From the NCBI GenBank assembly GCA_002914845.1, contig JXTC01000073.1, positions 966,945 to 1,030,944 of the forward strand: DNA of 64,000 bases. Reading direction: 5' to 3'. The DNA comes from Trema orientale (lineage: Eukaryota; Streptophyta; Magnoliopsida; Rosales; Cannabaceae). Of the stretch, positions 33,651 to 46,496 are shown one piece after another. Both the position numbers and the translations under genes were made by a program. Under the pieces are notes generated by a model, which did no database searches, was not told the origin of the DNA, and saw nothing but the letters and a program-made list of their open reading frames with translations. Within the stretch, counting starts at the first letter, position 1, and the number at the start of each line of letters is the position of its first letter.

Positions 33651-34933
33651 GTACTTTGTTTCAACCATGACATGGGCGATACTTTGCATTTCTCAAACTC
33701 TTTTTCTAGCTCTCATGCACTATATGTATCATATATATATATACACACATAATATCTCGTTCTTTTTAAAAAAATAAAAAAATAAAAATCACATTTTACT
33801 TTTTCTTGGATTTCTAACACTTCCACATAAAAAATAAAAAAGAATTACAAAAATATGGTAGATCAGATTTTTTCTAATTCCCATACTGTTTTTTTTTTCC
33901 AGAAAATACCACTTTTTAAAAAGTTTTTTTAGAAAAATACTATTTTTAAAAGAGTTACTAGTGTTTGAAAACTGGTTATTGTTTACAAGTTATATACTAC
34001 TTATAAATATATTTTGTTACTAGTTACCAGTACTCGAAAATTAATTACCGGTTACTAGTTACTATTTTAGAAAATGACATTTTTGTAAAAATCTTTTAAT
34101 TAAAAATAGTATTTTTCTAAAAAATACGATACGAGATCTAAAGAAAAATTGAGTCGTCCGTATTTTTCTAAAAATAATCTACAAGGCCTAATTTTCACAT
34201 TTTTCTTCTCTTTGCATTTTAATTTTTGAGCTCTTTTATTATTGTTGTAAGAGCTAGATTCTGAAACACCTTTTGATGTCTCCAGAAACCTCTTTATTCT
34301 GTGAGTATCTTCAAAAGCATTTGCCCTTTCCCAGACGTACAATCTTCAAGCCCATCAACTTCAGTACAATTGAACGTCTGAGCCCCCAGATTTTTTATTT
34401 CCACATAAATCATATTTGACTATTAGAAGAGCTCTTAAAGGCCGCGGATCAGAACAAATTCTCTCCAGCTGGAATCATCAGTGACGGAAGCAATGGATCT
34501 TAATTTGTCCACGCTGCCAAGTTGATTCTCAATTAAAACCAAGAAATTCACTATAGCGAAAAGAAAGCATTACTGACCCTGCAATTAAAAATAATTATTT
34601 TATCTTAATTACGTACAATAATCAAATTTATCTTTTTTTTTATATATATAACACACTAAAAACAAACTTACAATTTGTGAAAAAAATTTCCATTACACTT
34701 TAATAATTAAAATAAACCCTATATTTATTCACAACACTAATAAGCTGTATCACCCTTTTTGGGGATTTATTCGTACACAAAAAACAAAAAACAAAAAAAC
34801 AAAATATCAAATGATGGATGAAATTAGAGCGACCATCTGCGTGGTCAAACTATTGACACTTGATGACTTAAATAACATTATTATATATTCGTGAAAAGAA
34901 TCATAGCTAGATCTTAGGCTTTAACGAATATGA
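33651..34933. other. Downstream spacer of patatin gene 3, no gene recognised
   Basis: 33880-34190 is a run of AAAAATACTATTTTT and GTTACTAGTTAC words similar to 5240-5500. A minus-strand frame at 34100-34342 (80 codons, VWERANAFEDTHRIKRFLET) has protein-like composition but no known domain. 34430-34570 is less AT-rich without an open frame. Confidence 0.4.
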
Positions 34934-37900
34934 TCAGTTGGAATTCTTTGAAGCATGCTCGATATGAGGAGACCTTGCATCGCGAAGCCGCTTCTCTTCC
35001 GAAAGAATTTTAGCAAATCTGCAAATTAAATGACGATTATTGATATATTACTATTATTATTGTTATTGTTTCTAGCAACTATTAATAATATATATATATA
35101 GATTTTCAATCTAATATGTATTTTTTTTAACCGTTAAATTGTAACGATTATCATAATTTGGATATTTGAAAAAATAAATAAATAAAAATAAAAATAAAAA
35201 TCTATTATTTAATATTTTTTTCTCTCTACTTTTAATATGAAAAGACATGATAAATTTTAATTGAAAAAAATAATACATATAAATAGGTAAAAAAAAAAGT
35301 GTACATATATATATATACACATAAACATATCTGTCACATGATTGTCACATGATGAAAATCCTATCAATATATATACAAATATTTGTAGATATACCTTATA
35401 AGGGCGTCTTGGTTGGTCTCATGGTTAGCAACCTCGAAGCGACCAGTCTCCAAATTAACCCTGGAAACTGGTTTCTTCAATAGTCCTTCACCAACTTTGA
35501 CAAGATCATCCAAATTCTTCTTTGTGGCTATATCTACTGATGACACAACACCCGTCAGAGTATCATCCTGCATTATTATCCAAAATAATTTGTTATTACA
35601 CATTCTCAATTTTTCTCTTTCTTTTTTTTAAAAAAAAAAAACCATTTCAATTCCTTAATTAACTTAAAAATGTTAATTACTACCACTAATTTTCAACCGG
35701 TCAAAAATCGTCGCGTAAAACTATTTATAAATCTGCACAAAAAATCTTACTGCTTTTGTGATCGATTAAATTACGTAGCGTATATATTGTTCTAAATTAT
35801 CAATTTGAAGGGCGTTTTTGCGTTCCTTGATTAATAACTAAATTCTGATAATCAGGAAACAAAAAAATAAAAAAAAATAAATGAAACCTGAATACGAAGA
35901 TAGTTTTTCTGGGAGTTAAGGGCTTGGAAAACCACAGAGAGGTGGAGATCAACCATATCAGCACTTGCTTGAGAAAATATATTAATAATTGGGGTCGAAC
36001 CGCCGCTGGTCAACCAACTAAGCAAACCCCACTTAGCAGCTTCTGGGGCATTATATTTCATTTCATCTTTGGGAGCGCCAGTTCCTAGTGATATAACCAG
36101 AAATCTAGCATAGTCCAACGGATTTATAGGGAAGAAAGCTTGACTCCCACCGATCATCTCCTTTGACACTTCACCAATAGCAACTAGAGTCTGAATTCAA
36201 AATTAAAATGTACAGAATGAATTAACAAAAGTATTAATCACTTGTACTAATTAACGAGATAATTAATTAGGTATTATAAGCGACCAAAAATATAATAGAA
36301 CATTTTATATACCGGATTGTTTGCCGCAACACCACCATCTACAAGGTTAAATTTTCTAATCACTTCCCCATTAGAATCCTTGGTTTCAAAGTAATGAGCT
36401 GGAAGATAAGTTGGTGCCGCCGAAGTAGCGATGCATATGTCTGAGAGCAAGGCATCGGAGGATGGATTTTTCTTCACCTGTTTCTCAAGAAATGTAGATA
36501 GTATTAGGAATATTGAGCTTATTTTATTTTATTGCGCAGATTGAAGCAAATTCGAATTACTATAATTAACCTCATAGCTTGAAAAAATTGTTGGCTGGAG
36601 TTGCTTGATGTCAAATGTTGGAATGACGACATTGGTCAAAGTCTGGTGCAATTTTGTGTTGCCTAGTTTTTCTTTGACAAGGTTGTGTAGATACTTCCCA
36701 TCGTATTTTGGTCCTGCTAAAGCTTTGACGATCTTTGTAACGTGAGGGAATAATGGACAACTGTTGAAGGGATTGAAAAAAAAAATACAAATTAAAGATG
36801 TTACATATATATATGGGTACAATATTATAAACGTAAGAAAATTATTAAGGGCTGGAAAAAACGTCATTGACTAATTAATTATTGGAATATTTTTGAGTAC
36901 TATATTCACCTATTCTGTGGAAAGATTTTAGGACACTGAGTGAGGTAGAAGTCCTTAATATCTTTGGCAGCAAACACAGGACGGTTCTTTTCATTAGGGG
37001 CAGTTAGCATGGCGGTAACAAGACCTCCTGTGCTTGTCCCTGCAATCACGTCAAAATAATCGGCAAGTCTTGCATCCTCACCGTCCAGTTTCTGCAACAA
37101 TAAGTCCAAAATATATACTCTCAATAAATTTATAATAATGCTGGAATATCTATGTGTACATAGATAAACGTGATAAATACAACGATGTATTAGTGGGAAG
37201 TAGATCATGTAATTTAAGTTATAATTTGAATTTGCATGGCCACGTATATCTATGTTTTTAAAACTTTTCGGGCGACTAATGAATTTCTTTTCAATTATAG
37301 CAGAGGAAAAAAAATTTGGATGGCATGGCGACATGCAAACTACACAAATAAGAATACCAGGTTTAGCTATATTTATATTTTGTTTGAAAATGCTAGGTGT
37401 CTTGATTATGATCACAAATGCATCAAAACGTACATGACAATTGATGCATTAATATTGTGGTTCAAAATTTCTTTCTATTATATAAATGCCAATCAATGTA
37501 AAGAATTATAACAAGTCATTGATCAAGATGCATGTCAAAATCATTTCAAAATAAGTACAATAAAGTTTTATTTTTATTCAAAACAAAATTTGTAACTAAA
37601 AGTGAAATGAAATTGTTTTATTCGATCAGTTATTGTAATCTTTATGTGAGTTTTAATGAAATTATTTTGCTTTTCAAAAAAAAAGTGAAATATTTGCAAC
37701 TAAAAGAATATTTTTATTATATGCCATGCCTAAAAAAATCCATAGCCAAAAGATTTGTGATAAATCAAAATTATATATAAAATATTGTGACTAAAAATAT
37801 ATTAGTGACAACTTGAAGCTAAATTCAAGAATTTTTTAGTTATAACTAAATATCATCTTTAGTCGCAAAAAAAATTTACTGTGACTAAAAAATTGTCACT

Positions 37901-38193
37901 AAATGGTGACTTTTTCTTGTAGTGATCATACATATTAATCTCTGTACTAATGAGTTTAAGCATAGGCCCCATATTGCATGTGATCATGGAAAGACTAAGT
38001 TAGGTTTTGGAACGAAAGCTAGTTATAGTTGTATCTAATACATGTATTTACGAACCTGTAGCTCCTCCTCTAGGAAACTAAGGATAGTTCCTGGGATAAT
38101 GCCTCTAATTCCACCCCCATCAATGCTTAGAACTGTGATTAGGTTTCCATAGGTTGGAGGCTGCAGACGTAGAGTAGCATTGGTTCCTTCCAT
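34934..38193 (-). CDS. Patatin-like phospholipase, gene 3
   Basis: Seven exons on the minus strand: 38193-38056, 37091-36910, 36760-36571, 36477-36313, 36190-35888, 35567-35395 and 35018-34934; GT-AG throughout, same phases as the two sisters. Protein 411 aa with DGGGIRG (25-31), nucleophile GTSTGG (Ser66), catalytic DGG (Asp217) and VAANNP. It is clearly more distant from genes 1 and 2 than they are from each other: a different N-terminus ([13 protein letters not shown]), [12 protein letters not shown] at the start of exon 3, MIGGSQAFF in exon 5 and a C-terminus ending EHASKNSN. No signal peptide; a cytosolic lipid acyl hydrolase by family. Intron 1 holds a CACTA-type remnant and intron 6 an M2-family MITE. 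Looks intact. Confidence 0.93.
35101..35304. mobile_element. M2-family MITE in intron 6 of patatin gene 3 (worn)
   Basis: GATTTTCAATCTAATATGTATTTTTTTT and the core AACCGTTAAATTGTAACGATTATCATAATTT match the family. The right end is eroded to a long A run, followed by (TA)n. The left side also abuts (TA)n. Confidence 0.65.
37530..37924. mobile_element. CACTA-type remnant in intron 1 of patatin gene 3
   Basis: It ends CTTTTTCTTGTAGTG, the complement of the common CACTA terminus CACTACAAGAAAAAG, preceded by the complement of GTCACCATTTAGTGACAATTT. The left terminus is not recognisable, so the start is approximate. Confidence 0.6.
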
Positions 38194-38366
38194 GGGAGAT
38201 TTCTTAGAGCTAGGTGCGCACTAAGCTAGCCACTTACAAGAGAGAGGAAAAAACGGGTTTTGAGATAGTTTTATCGAGAGCCTTTTAAAAAACTTGTTAA
38301 GAGTTTATTTCAAAGAAATGGATTACAAGTTCTTGTTCCTAAGTTTCATGGTAAGGAAGCAAAGGG

Positions 38367-38374
38367 TATTTATA
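38367..38374 (-). promoter_or_regulatory. TATA box of patatin gene 3
   Basis: TATAAATA on the minus strand, about 175 bp upstream of the start codon; a purine-rich leader lies between. Confidence 0.5.
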
Positions 38375-40789
38375 ATAGGAGCTTCAAGTATATGCATGCA
38401 TTTTCTTAGTTTCAAACACTGGTGATTAGATAACGTTCTCCAAAGACGAAAGAAAAAAGAGAGGAAGAATGGATCAATATTTGACTGGATCCTTTTCTTT
38501 TCTTATATGAACCTGCTTTATTTGACCTAGCTTGTACAATTTCCATGCATGTACGTACGTTCTATCAAGTACTTGGACTTCCTGATATATATTCATCAAT
38601 GTTTAGAACATAAGGCAATTCACAAAGATTCCAATCTTACCCTTTCGCATTAGGATCACCAAAAGTAAATTTTAGTTCTTTGGGAAATGATGAAGAATAT
38701 ATGTTTTGCATGAGAATTGTAGGTGAGACTCAAGGGACTCGTAGGTAAGACTAATTAATTAGGTGAATCCATGAAGGCCAACGTGTTGTATATAGCTAGT
38801 TAGACGAAACCTTTGGTACTTGTCCCAGCTTGCCCCACAAGTATTCCATATCTAGTTTCTTAATTATTCAATCAAAGTTTATCTTTTCTGGCAACATACA
38901 ATGGAGAAGACATGATAAAGATGCCTAACTCAACTCTATTTTAGGAAGATAATAAACAACATGATTATTAAACACGCAAGTTTTGATTCGTAAAAGGCGG
39001 CACCTTACGGTATGAATGGCGCACGCGACATAAAATAGGTCAATTAGGGCAACGCGATCTAACTTAAGAATATGTTGATATTTATAAGAAAGAGAGAAAA
39101 TTCAACGTGAAAATTCAAAATTGTATACATAGTAACTTTATGATCATATAATTTAATGATTAATACACAACAACAAGAATCATTTATTAACAGTAGAAAA
39201 GCTATATTGACTTGTGTACATAGATAAGAAATTGTATTTGTGAATAATCATAAAGAATTAGTTTGTAATCATGTTAGCTAAGATGTCTAAATATCTTATT
39301 AAAACATGAGGTAGCAATCAACTAGGATTATTGGCCCTAAAAACTATATATGTCTGGGTCATAGGATTATTTGCTTTATCAATGACTACAAAATATTATT
39401 GTGTTGGGGTAAGTACTGTCATTTTACTCAAATTGGAAAAGGCATAGGCAAAACAATTCGTAACTATATTTCTTAATTGATTTCTCAACCAATAAATGCG
39501 CGCAGGAAACATAAATATTTATAGTAATCTTCTTAAAACTAGCTACTTAATAATTATAACTTCCTATTAATCAAAAATAAGTAATTCATCTCCACGTATG
39601 GAGCTCAGTTCCTTGGAAATGTTGGATCTTAGCTCATCTTAGATAGTTAATTATGCGTGTAAACGGTACTAAACAAATTAATTTAACTATAGTGAGTCAA
39701 CAAATTACCTTAATGCATGATCAGAATTTGTGTGTATATATATATGCGAAGAGTCAGAGGGGTGTTAAGAAGTGAATTTCATTATAATTAGGTGATAAAA
39801 ACCTTAGAATAATTTGGCATCAAGTGGAACCATCTGTGAGCTCTCTGTAATTATGAGATTAATTTTGGATTTTATTTGTGCAAGTATACACGTTCCCTTT
39901 TTCGCGTAATATTATGAAGTTCCTCTTTCCTTAATTAATAACCATTTTTTTGGATTTAATTAATAACTAGTTTTAAAAGAAACGATATAATAGGGAACAG
40001 CTAGAGTTTTTTAATTAGACACCTAAGTTTTTAAGAAGAGAATAATTATAGTTGTGGAACTTATCGAAGTAAGAATATTTAGATATGCTAGAGGAAGAAC
40101 ATACAAGAACATATTTTAGAAGGGTTATAACCCAGGGTCCCCAATCTCTTATCTTTTTGTTTGTAGCTTTTAACTCCATATATTTCTCCTTTTCGTATCA
40201 TGTTAGTCCTTCCACATATTTTTCGTCAATTTTGGTTATTAAATCGCACGTGCATTGCACGTGATCCACTTGGCAGAGGTGTGGGGCGGAATAAAAACTC
40301 AAGATGAAGTTGGCCTGTCCTCTGAAGCTCACTCAACTGGTTGGCATTGGTGGAATATCTTAAGGGACTTTTCTCTAATGAGCCAAATGAGTTCGTCAAT
40401 GATTACCAGAAATAAGAATTTAAAAAAAAAAAAAAAAAAAAAACCGACAACCAGCTAACAAAATAATCTATAAGATCTAACAAAATATGCCAATTAATCA
40501 GCTCTTGAGTCTTGATAATAATCTGAATTTTTATGGGCCAGCTATAATAAAATATATTAATAAAATTTAACAGCAACCAACAGTTCGCAATACTAAAACC
40601 GACAAGCATTCCAAATCAACCTGCAATGAAGGAGACAAAGGCATCAGATCTCTCTTAAAATAATTCGTTAAATTTCACAATTTTTCAAATTGATTCATAA
40701 ATCAAAACCCACCAGTTCAAGGAGGAAAAAAAAGAAGGTCAAATCATAAGGAAAGAATAAAAAATGGCCGGAAAATTTTCATATAAATA
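38375..40789. other. Intergenic, no gene seen
   Basis: AT-rich DNA upstream of patatin gene 3. Two CACGTG-like words (GCACGTGC, GCACGTGA) sit close together near 40247-40264. No convincing frame or repeat. Confidence 0.4.
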
Positions 40790-40969
40790 GAAGGTAATGT
40801 GCCTTCATACATACTTTGAAGCACCCTATTATTGCTTATGCTTAGGATTGGCTGTACAAAGCACATAAACACCTCCCTAACATTTTGGCAAATTTTCCTT
40901 CACTGAAGAAGCACCTCTTGGCTGATTTTTGTAATAGAAAGGACCAATAACATAATGGGTTTCTCACCC

Positions 40970-41000
<31 letters not shown>
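40790..41000 (+). other. Possible retroposed sequence ending in A30
   Basis: About 180 bp of non-repetitive sequence ends GTTTCTCACCCC followed by an A run (40971-41000). A long A tail is a mark of retroposition (SINE, LINE tail or processed transcript), but no parent is recognised and no TSD was found. Confidence 0.3.
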
Positions 41001-41002
<2 letters not shown>

Positions 41003-41093
41003 AATATCAATCACTTGTTCGGTGGTAACCCATTTTAGAATTAGTTGTAGTACGTAGTAGTCTATCTTTCAACGATGATATAATTAAACAATC

Positions 41094-42633
41094 AGGGACG
41101 GAGCCAGGATTGAAAGTTAGTGGGGGCATGATTTAATTAAGAACAAAAGTTTAAAACAAGATAATAAAATTGAATATATGTAAAATATCATAATTATACT
41201 CATACATCACAATTTTTCCTTGCGGGTTTTCATATTTTGAAAATGCCGCAGAATGATCTCATTATCAATACTATCAAATACATCTTTTTCAATATACGTG
41301 ACCAAACTATCATTCATCCATTGATCTCCGATTCGATTGCGCAATCGATTCTTGATAATATTCATAGCAGAGAATACTCTTTCGACAGTAGCAGTAACAA
41401 CTGGAAGAAGTAATGCCAAAGTCACAAGCATATAAACTAATGGATATACCTTGTCTTTTTTTGTAACAACCAACTTCTGTGCAAGATCACTAAGGCCTTT
41501 TAATCCTATGAACTCTTTGCTAGAGCGCATATCAATAATATAAGTTTCAAGTTGATCATCAAGTGCCATTTGCTCAAATATTGAAAAATCTTCTGGGTAA
41601 TATTCAGCAAAGCGAATTATTTTCTTCTTGTCAAAAGCATTGAATGAATCATTCGGGCATAAACATGCTACACAAAGCAGTAACTCGGTATTTATTTCAG
41701 AGAAACGATCATTTAACTCTTGAAGTTGCATATCTATGACAGCATAGAATAAATCTATACGAAAGTGATGCAAATTTGTCATTTCTTGAGTCTTACGCCG
41801 TGAGCGACCTCGACGCATAAACATATCATCCATATTAGGAACATCAATATTATGCTTCTGATAGAAAGTATAGACTTGTTCTAAAAAATAATCCCACCCA
41901 TCGTCTCTCATCACTTGGAGTCGTTGTTTATATATTTTCACTAAGTTCATGGTATTTACAATATCTTGATCTTTCCTTTATAATGCCTTTGACAATTTAT
42001 TTGTAACTCCTAAGATGGTTCTCATCAGATGTAGACTAAAGGCAAATTCAAAAGATTGTATCGACTCTAATAAATTACTTGCTTCACATCTTTATTCGGA
42101 ACTAGATCCATCATCAACAATCATATCAAGGACATCAATTATAGGTGAAAACATGGTAATCAAGCTTATCAAAGTACCATAGTGAGAACCCCAACGTGTA
42201 TCACCAGGATGTTTAAGAGTAGTATTTTGATTAAGGCCCCGTCCACTTGAAACTTCACCATTTTTAATTGCTTCATCAACAATTTTTGCTTGTTTCTCTT
42301 GAAGAAGATCACAACGTTTAGCTAGTCAGACCTCTCTTATATATAGCTATTATTGTCTTGGACGAAAATGAAGTCTTCAAAGAGAATGGGCTGATTTGCA
42401 TTAAAAGGAATGGGCTGATTTGAATATCTAAAAGAATGAGTTTAAAATTTAAAAATAGGCTTTGGACACTTAAAAGTGAGAAAAACTAAGCCCGTTATAG
42501 TTTTATGTAACTAAGAATTATAAAAATAACATTTGATTTATATAATACAATTAATATATATGTATAAAAAAAAAATTTGTAAAATTTCAGTGGGGGCAAT
42601 TGCCCCCACTCGCCCCTTAGGGGCTCTGTCCCT
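41094..42633 (-). mobile_element. hAT transposon with decayed transposase
   Basis: Termini CAGGGACGGAGCC and the complement of GGGCTCTGTCCCT; subterminal GTGGGGGCA is inverted at the other end. 8-bp flanks TAAACAAT (41086-41093) and AAAACAAT (42634-42641) match 7 of 8. Inside, on the minus strand, lies the C-terminal part of a hAT transposase. At 1.5 kb it is about half the size of an autonomous element. Confidence 0.85.
41207..42341 (-). pseudogene. hAT transposase, C-terminal part (TTF-type zinc finger / HAT-dimerisation family)
   Basis: An open frame of 247 codons (41950-41207) ends with the hAT dimerisation block LALLLPVVTATVERVFSAM, then IIKNRLRNRIGDQWMNDSL. Upstream, 42341-41975 reads LAKRCDLLQEKQAK, LNQNTTLKHPGDTRWGSHYG and LHLMRTILGVTNKLSKAL in frames interrupted by stops, for example after DDGSSSE. 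The TRWGSHY segment is typical of plant hAT proteins annotated as zinc finger MYM-type or TTF-type. The zinc finger and the first catalytic aspartate region are absent. Non-functional. Confidence 0.85.
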
Positions 42634-42723
42634 AAAACAATACTAATATATTTTGATTCTATGAATTGTACAGATTAATTTCTGTACAACTGTACGGAAT
42701 AAAACCACATCAAAATTTAAAAA

Positions 42724-42893
42724 GTAATACTATGGACACTACTAACTTATACCACATGAGTTGGCATTCATATCAATCACTAAATTTTGAATGGTGTGAT
42801 CCCACTCATAGATAAAATAATAATTTTATTAGATATCACATCATTGGTGTAACTTTTTGGTGTCCCAATCATTATTCAAATTTAAATAGTTGA
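42724..42893. mobile_element. Small MITE (GGGACACCAA family), copy 2
   Basis: AGTAATACTATGGACACTAC ... CATTGGTGTAACTTTTTGGTGTCCCAATCATTA; same layout as 6364-6545. Confidence 0.6.
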
Positions 42894-43081
42894 ATTTGAT
42901 TAGCCAATATCAACGTCTTTTAATTAGTACAAAGGATAATATTGATCGTACACATTTATTGTTTTATGAGTATAAATGCATTCTAGAGTTTTAGACACTT
43001 TAACAAAATTGTTGCACAGTACATGGGCCCAAACGGGACTGCTTGCAATTAATAATGATCAAATTTTCACTTGAATCGATG

Positions 43082-43114
<33 letters not shown>

Positions 43115-43249
43115 GCAGATCATAAAGAACGAACTAATTTAGTAGCCAGCTAGTCCCGCAATAATAATAAAAAAATTCATGTCGTTTTTTATACTCGCGT
43201 TGGTTTTAAGTTCTGATCGACTCCGGTTCTGGGGTTGCTATTTTTGTTA

Positions 43250-43609
43250 GGGATTATATCACTTTTATATTTTGTATTTTGACACTTTGTTCAAATTATA
43301 TTTTTGTGTTTTAGTTATTATCAATATTGACATTTAGATTAGAATTCTGTTATAAATTTATACTATGATACTAATTTAGAGCAGTTAATTTATCAAGATG
43401 CTGTTTAAAAAATGAAAATAAACCATATAAAAACTGATTCGGGAATAAGTTTATTAAATCATTTTGGTAAATTAACCGCTCTAAATTGGTGTCAGGGTAT
43501 AAGTTTATAACAAATATTAAATCTAAGGGTCAATATTGATAATGATCAAAGCACAAGATATAAATTGAACAAAGTATCAAAATACAAGGTATAAAAATGA
43601 TATTATCCC
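43250..43609. mobile_element. Long-TIR Mutator-type MITE, 360 bp
   Basis: About 130 bp at each end are inverted repeats (GGGATTATATCACTTTTATA / complement of TATAAAAATGATATTATCCC). Flanks TTTTTGTTA (43241-43249) and TTTTTATTA (43610-43618) match 8 of 9. Confidence 0.85.
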
Positions 43610-44029
43610 TTTTTATTATGAGGTTGATGGCTCTGTTTCAGTTATTATCATCAATTAGGCTGATATGGCCTGTAGTTTGATTTCTGGCAATAAGGTTGCA
43701 GTCATTTTATATTTTTATTGTCGTTTTTAAGTTAATGTCGTTTTTCAAGCTAACGTCGTTTCAGCCTTAATTGTCCTTATAAGGTGGATATAGTTTTTTA
43801 ATTTATCTTGTCTCTCCAGATTGTATTCGTATTTCCAATTAGTTCGATTTTTGTGTTGCTCTCACTATGTCGTTTTCTCCAGTCCATGTCGTTTTTGGTT
43901 GTTGACTTTTAAATGGGCGTACCGCGTATGTCACTTTTGTTTACTGGTCTCTCTTCTTCTTTTTTTTTTTTTTTTCCCCGATTATTTCTCAAAGTTTGAT
44001 GTTGGTTTTTTTTTTTTTTTTTTTTTTTT

Positions 44030-44058
44030 NNNNNNNNNNNNNNNNNNNNNNNNNNNNN
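44030..44058. other. Assembly gap (29 N) in a poly-T run
   Basis: T runs on both sides; the true length of the homopolymer is unknown. Confidence 0.95.
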
Positions 44059-44860
44059 TTTTTTTTTTTTTTTTTGTCATTTATATTTCTGCTCGCTTGG
44101 AAGTTTTGTCATTTTCCGTTAACTAAGCTTCTTCGAAGTTGTTACCGTTTTATTTTTAGGATAAAGATTGTGAAACCACAAAAAATTTAATGTCTCTAAC
44201 ATTACTCTTATTTGTAAGTTGTTTTTTCATTTTATTATCGTTTTTATGCTAATGTTGTTCTTCTATTGTTGTTATTTTTCTCGTGCCAGACTATGAAACT
44301 AATATCGTTTGAAATTTGCGTTGTATTTAGGTTGCCGTCAAATCTATGTTTATCTCGTTTAATTGTTGTTGTACATATCGCGTGTTTTATTTTTTTCCTT
44401 AATGTAGGCTGTTGTCCGTCTGAATTTCAATATCGTTTATCTGTTATGTCGTTTCTACTTTTTATTCGTTGATATCATTTTGATGCTGCTGTCATTTTCT
44501 ATATTCTTATGTATCTACTGTTAGTGTTGTTTTTTATTGTCGTCGTTTAACATTGTTATCGTTTCTCTTTTGATTTCTTTTCTTTCACTGTCGTTTTTGT
44601 TTCAGATGTCGTTTCCAATCACTGTCATTTTATGTTTTTTATGTTCTTCTTTTAATTAATAATATTTTCATGCTATCTTTCGTTTTTTCTATGTTGATGT
44701 CATTTTCTTATAGTCATGTGCAAGTCATTGTTGATTTTCGTCGTTGATGTCGTTTTTTAGATATTGTCATTTTCTTTGTTGATGGGGGCTTTATCTTTTA
44801 TTTTATGCAGTAATTGTCGTTTCTACCTTGTTTAGAGGCCATTGTGGGTTTTTCATGATA

Positions 44861-46496
44861 TTTTCATTGCCTATGGCTCTAATGACTCGGTCGAACCCGC
44901 AATTCTGCTAATTCTGGTCTCCTCCTTTCGGATCACCATCCAAAATCCAAAAGCCTCACGAGAAGTGTTTGATAACTAGTCCAATTAGATGACTGATTGA
45001 GCTCAATTTTTTGGTGATCTCCTTTATCAATTATCATCAATAATTGTAAATTGCAATACGACGACGTTCTGTAATCACTTTATCAATTGTAATCAATAAT
45101 TTTGACTTTAGGGAACTATGAATTAATCCCCTATAGTTAATTCGCGTGAGATTGCAGGAGATTAAGGTTCAGTAATAGGACAGATTTAATGTTGATTAAA
45201 GATATACTTGCAAGATTATAGAAAACTTTTCCGATTTCATGAGGATTTTTATGTTTGTTCTAGACTATAGAATTAATGCTGTGTTCCCTTGTTATTGGTC
45301 TATCATGATTATGTTCTTTCTTAGATTCTTTTTAACAATAGTCGAATTAGGAGGGGTTAGAAAAAAAGTACTGGTAAAGATGATATAGAGTTATCTTTTT
45401 CTTCAAGATATGAATCATGACCGGAGTAGGTTTATTTTGTTCTTTTCCCCTTATTTTCTCTTTTAGAGGGGCGAGGGTGTAGTCAAGTCTTTACTCTTGG
45501 ATAATGTCACTTAGCAAAATTAACTATAGAATAAGAAAAAGGTAAAAGAGATGAAGTATAATAGACGTAATTGTACACAGTCATAGATAGGAAATATGGC
45601 AAAGGAAGTAACTTAATTTCATTGGAAGAACGTTTTGGTTTTGTTTATTGTTGAAGAATATTAACAAATAGAACAAGCAAATTGCTTCACTAAAAAGCTG
45701 TAACTCCCATGTAAAGCTTTTCAACTATTATGCCTTGTCTGTATATATATCTCAAGAAGTGAATAAAAGTTACTATTTTTGGTGAAAAGTTAGGACAAAT
45801 GATGAGTAATGTCATAATTACTTGGGAGTTTCATTCCTTTCCTATCATTCATCTCTCTGATCCATAAAAATTGAAATTCTTGGAGGTCATTGTGCAAGAT
45901 GCCAAGTAGTCAAGTACTACTGCGTTTTTAATTTTTTAAGAACTATTATTACATATAAATTACTTAAATATTCCCACCAATTACTTTTTTATTGCAAGAT
46001 GTTGGGAAGCAGTTTCCCAGTTGTTAAACTACATAGTGGTTCCTTTACAACAACTATGTATCTGGTCCGTATGTACCTGGACCAATATATACACACACCT
46101 AGACCAGGCACTAACCAGAACAAGCTACACTTTTATATAATATCTTTTCACAAATCCATAATCACTGCCTAATTCAATGTAGGATCAAAAGAAAACACAT
46201 TAATCTCACATAATAACAATCATAATATTGTAATTAATCAAGATAAAACTTTTAAAAGACTTGTTTTAGTTCTTGAAAACTACCACGGATTCATGCCCTT
46301 TTGATATTATCATACAGAAAGCTCTATTTTTTTTCTCTTTTATCTTCGCAACCCCATTTCAAACCGACTTTCTGTAATCACGCAATTCAGATTTGTGTGT
46401 ATACTCCTCAACTTACAAAGAGTTACATTTGAGGTGAGACATGTCCATACTATAATGATATATTCACATAGTAAAAGAAAAACTATATGTACAGCT
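44861..46496. other. Downstream spacer of the RING-H2 gene, no gene seen
   Basis: Ordinary AT-rich DNA; the last few hundred bases before 46497 would include the 3' UTR of the minus-strand RING-H2 gene. Confidence 0.4.

Larger units (their letters stand above)
43150..44860. repeat. GTCGTTTT-rich degenerate repeat region
   Basis: The word TGTCGTTTTT (and GTCATTTT, GTCGTTTC) recurs several dozen times at irregular spacing on one strand, in strongly T-rich DNA with few A runs. It is interrupted by a MITE (43250-43609) and a gap within a poly-T run (44030-44058). All frames are short; the apparent phenylalanine-rich peptides are composition artefacts. Confidence 0.6.

Noticed and set aside
34100-34342. 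80-codon minus-strand frame (VWERANAFEDTHRIKRFLET)
   Set aside because: Protein-like for about 30 residues but no domain, no splice partners and a poor continuation; kept only as a note in the spacer entry.
37236-37780. Three plus-strand frames of 61-91 codons
   Set aside because: They lie in intron 1 of patatin gene 3, partly in a CACTA remnant, with AT-driven composition.
40247-40270. Possible regulatory cluster of CACGTG-like words
   Set aside because: The two G-box-like words (GCACGTGC, GCACGTGA) are 2 kb upstream of patatin gene 3, with no nearby start; likely chance or a small palindrome.
43821-44472. Phenylalanine-rich membrane-like frames
   Set aside because: Produced by T runs and the GTCGTTTT-rich tract; no start context or splice support.
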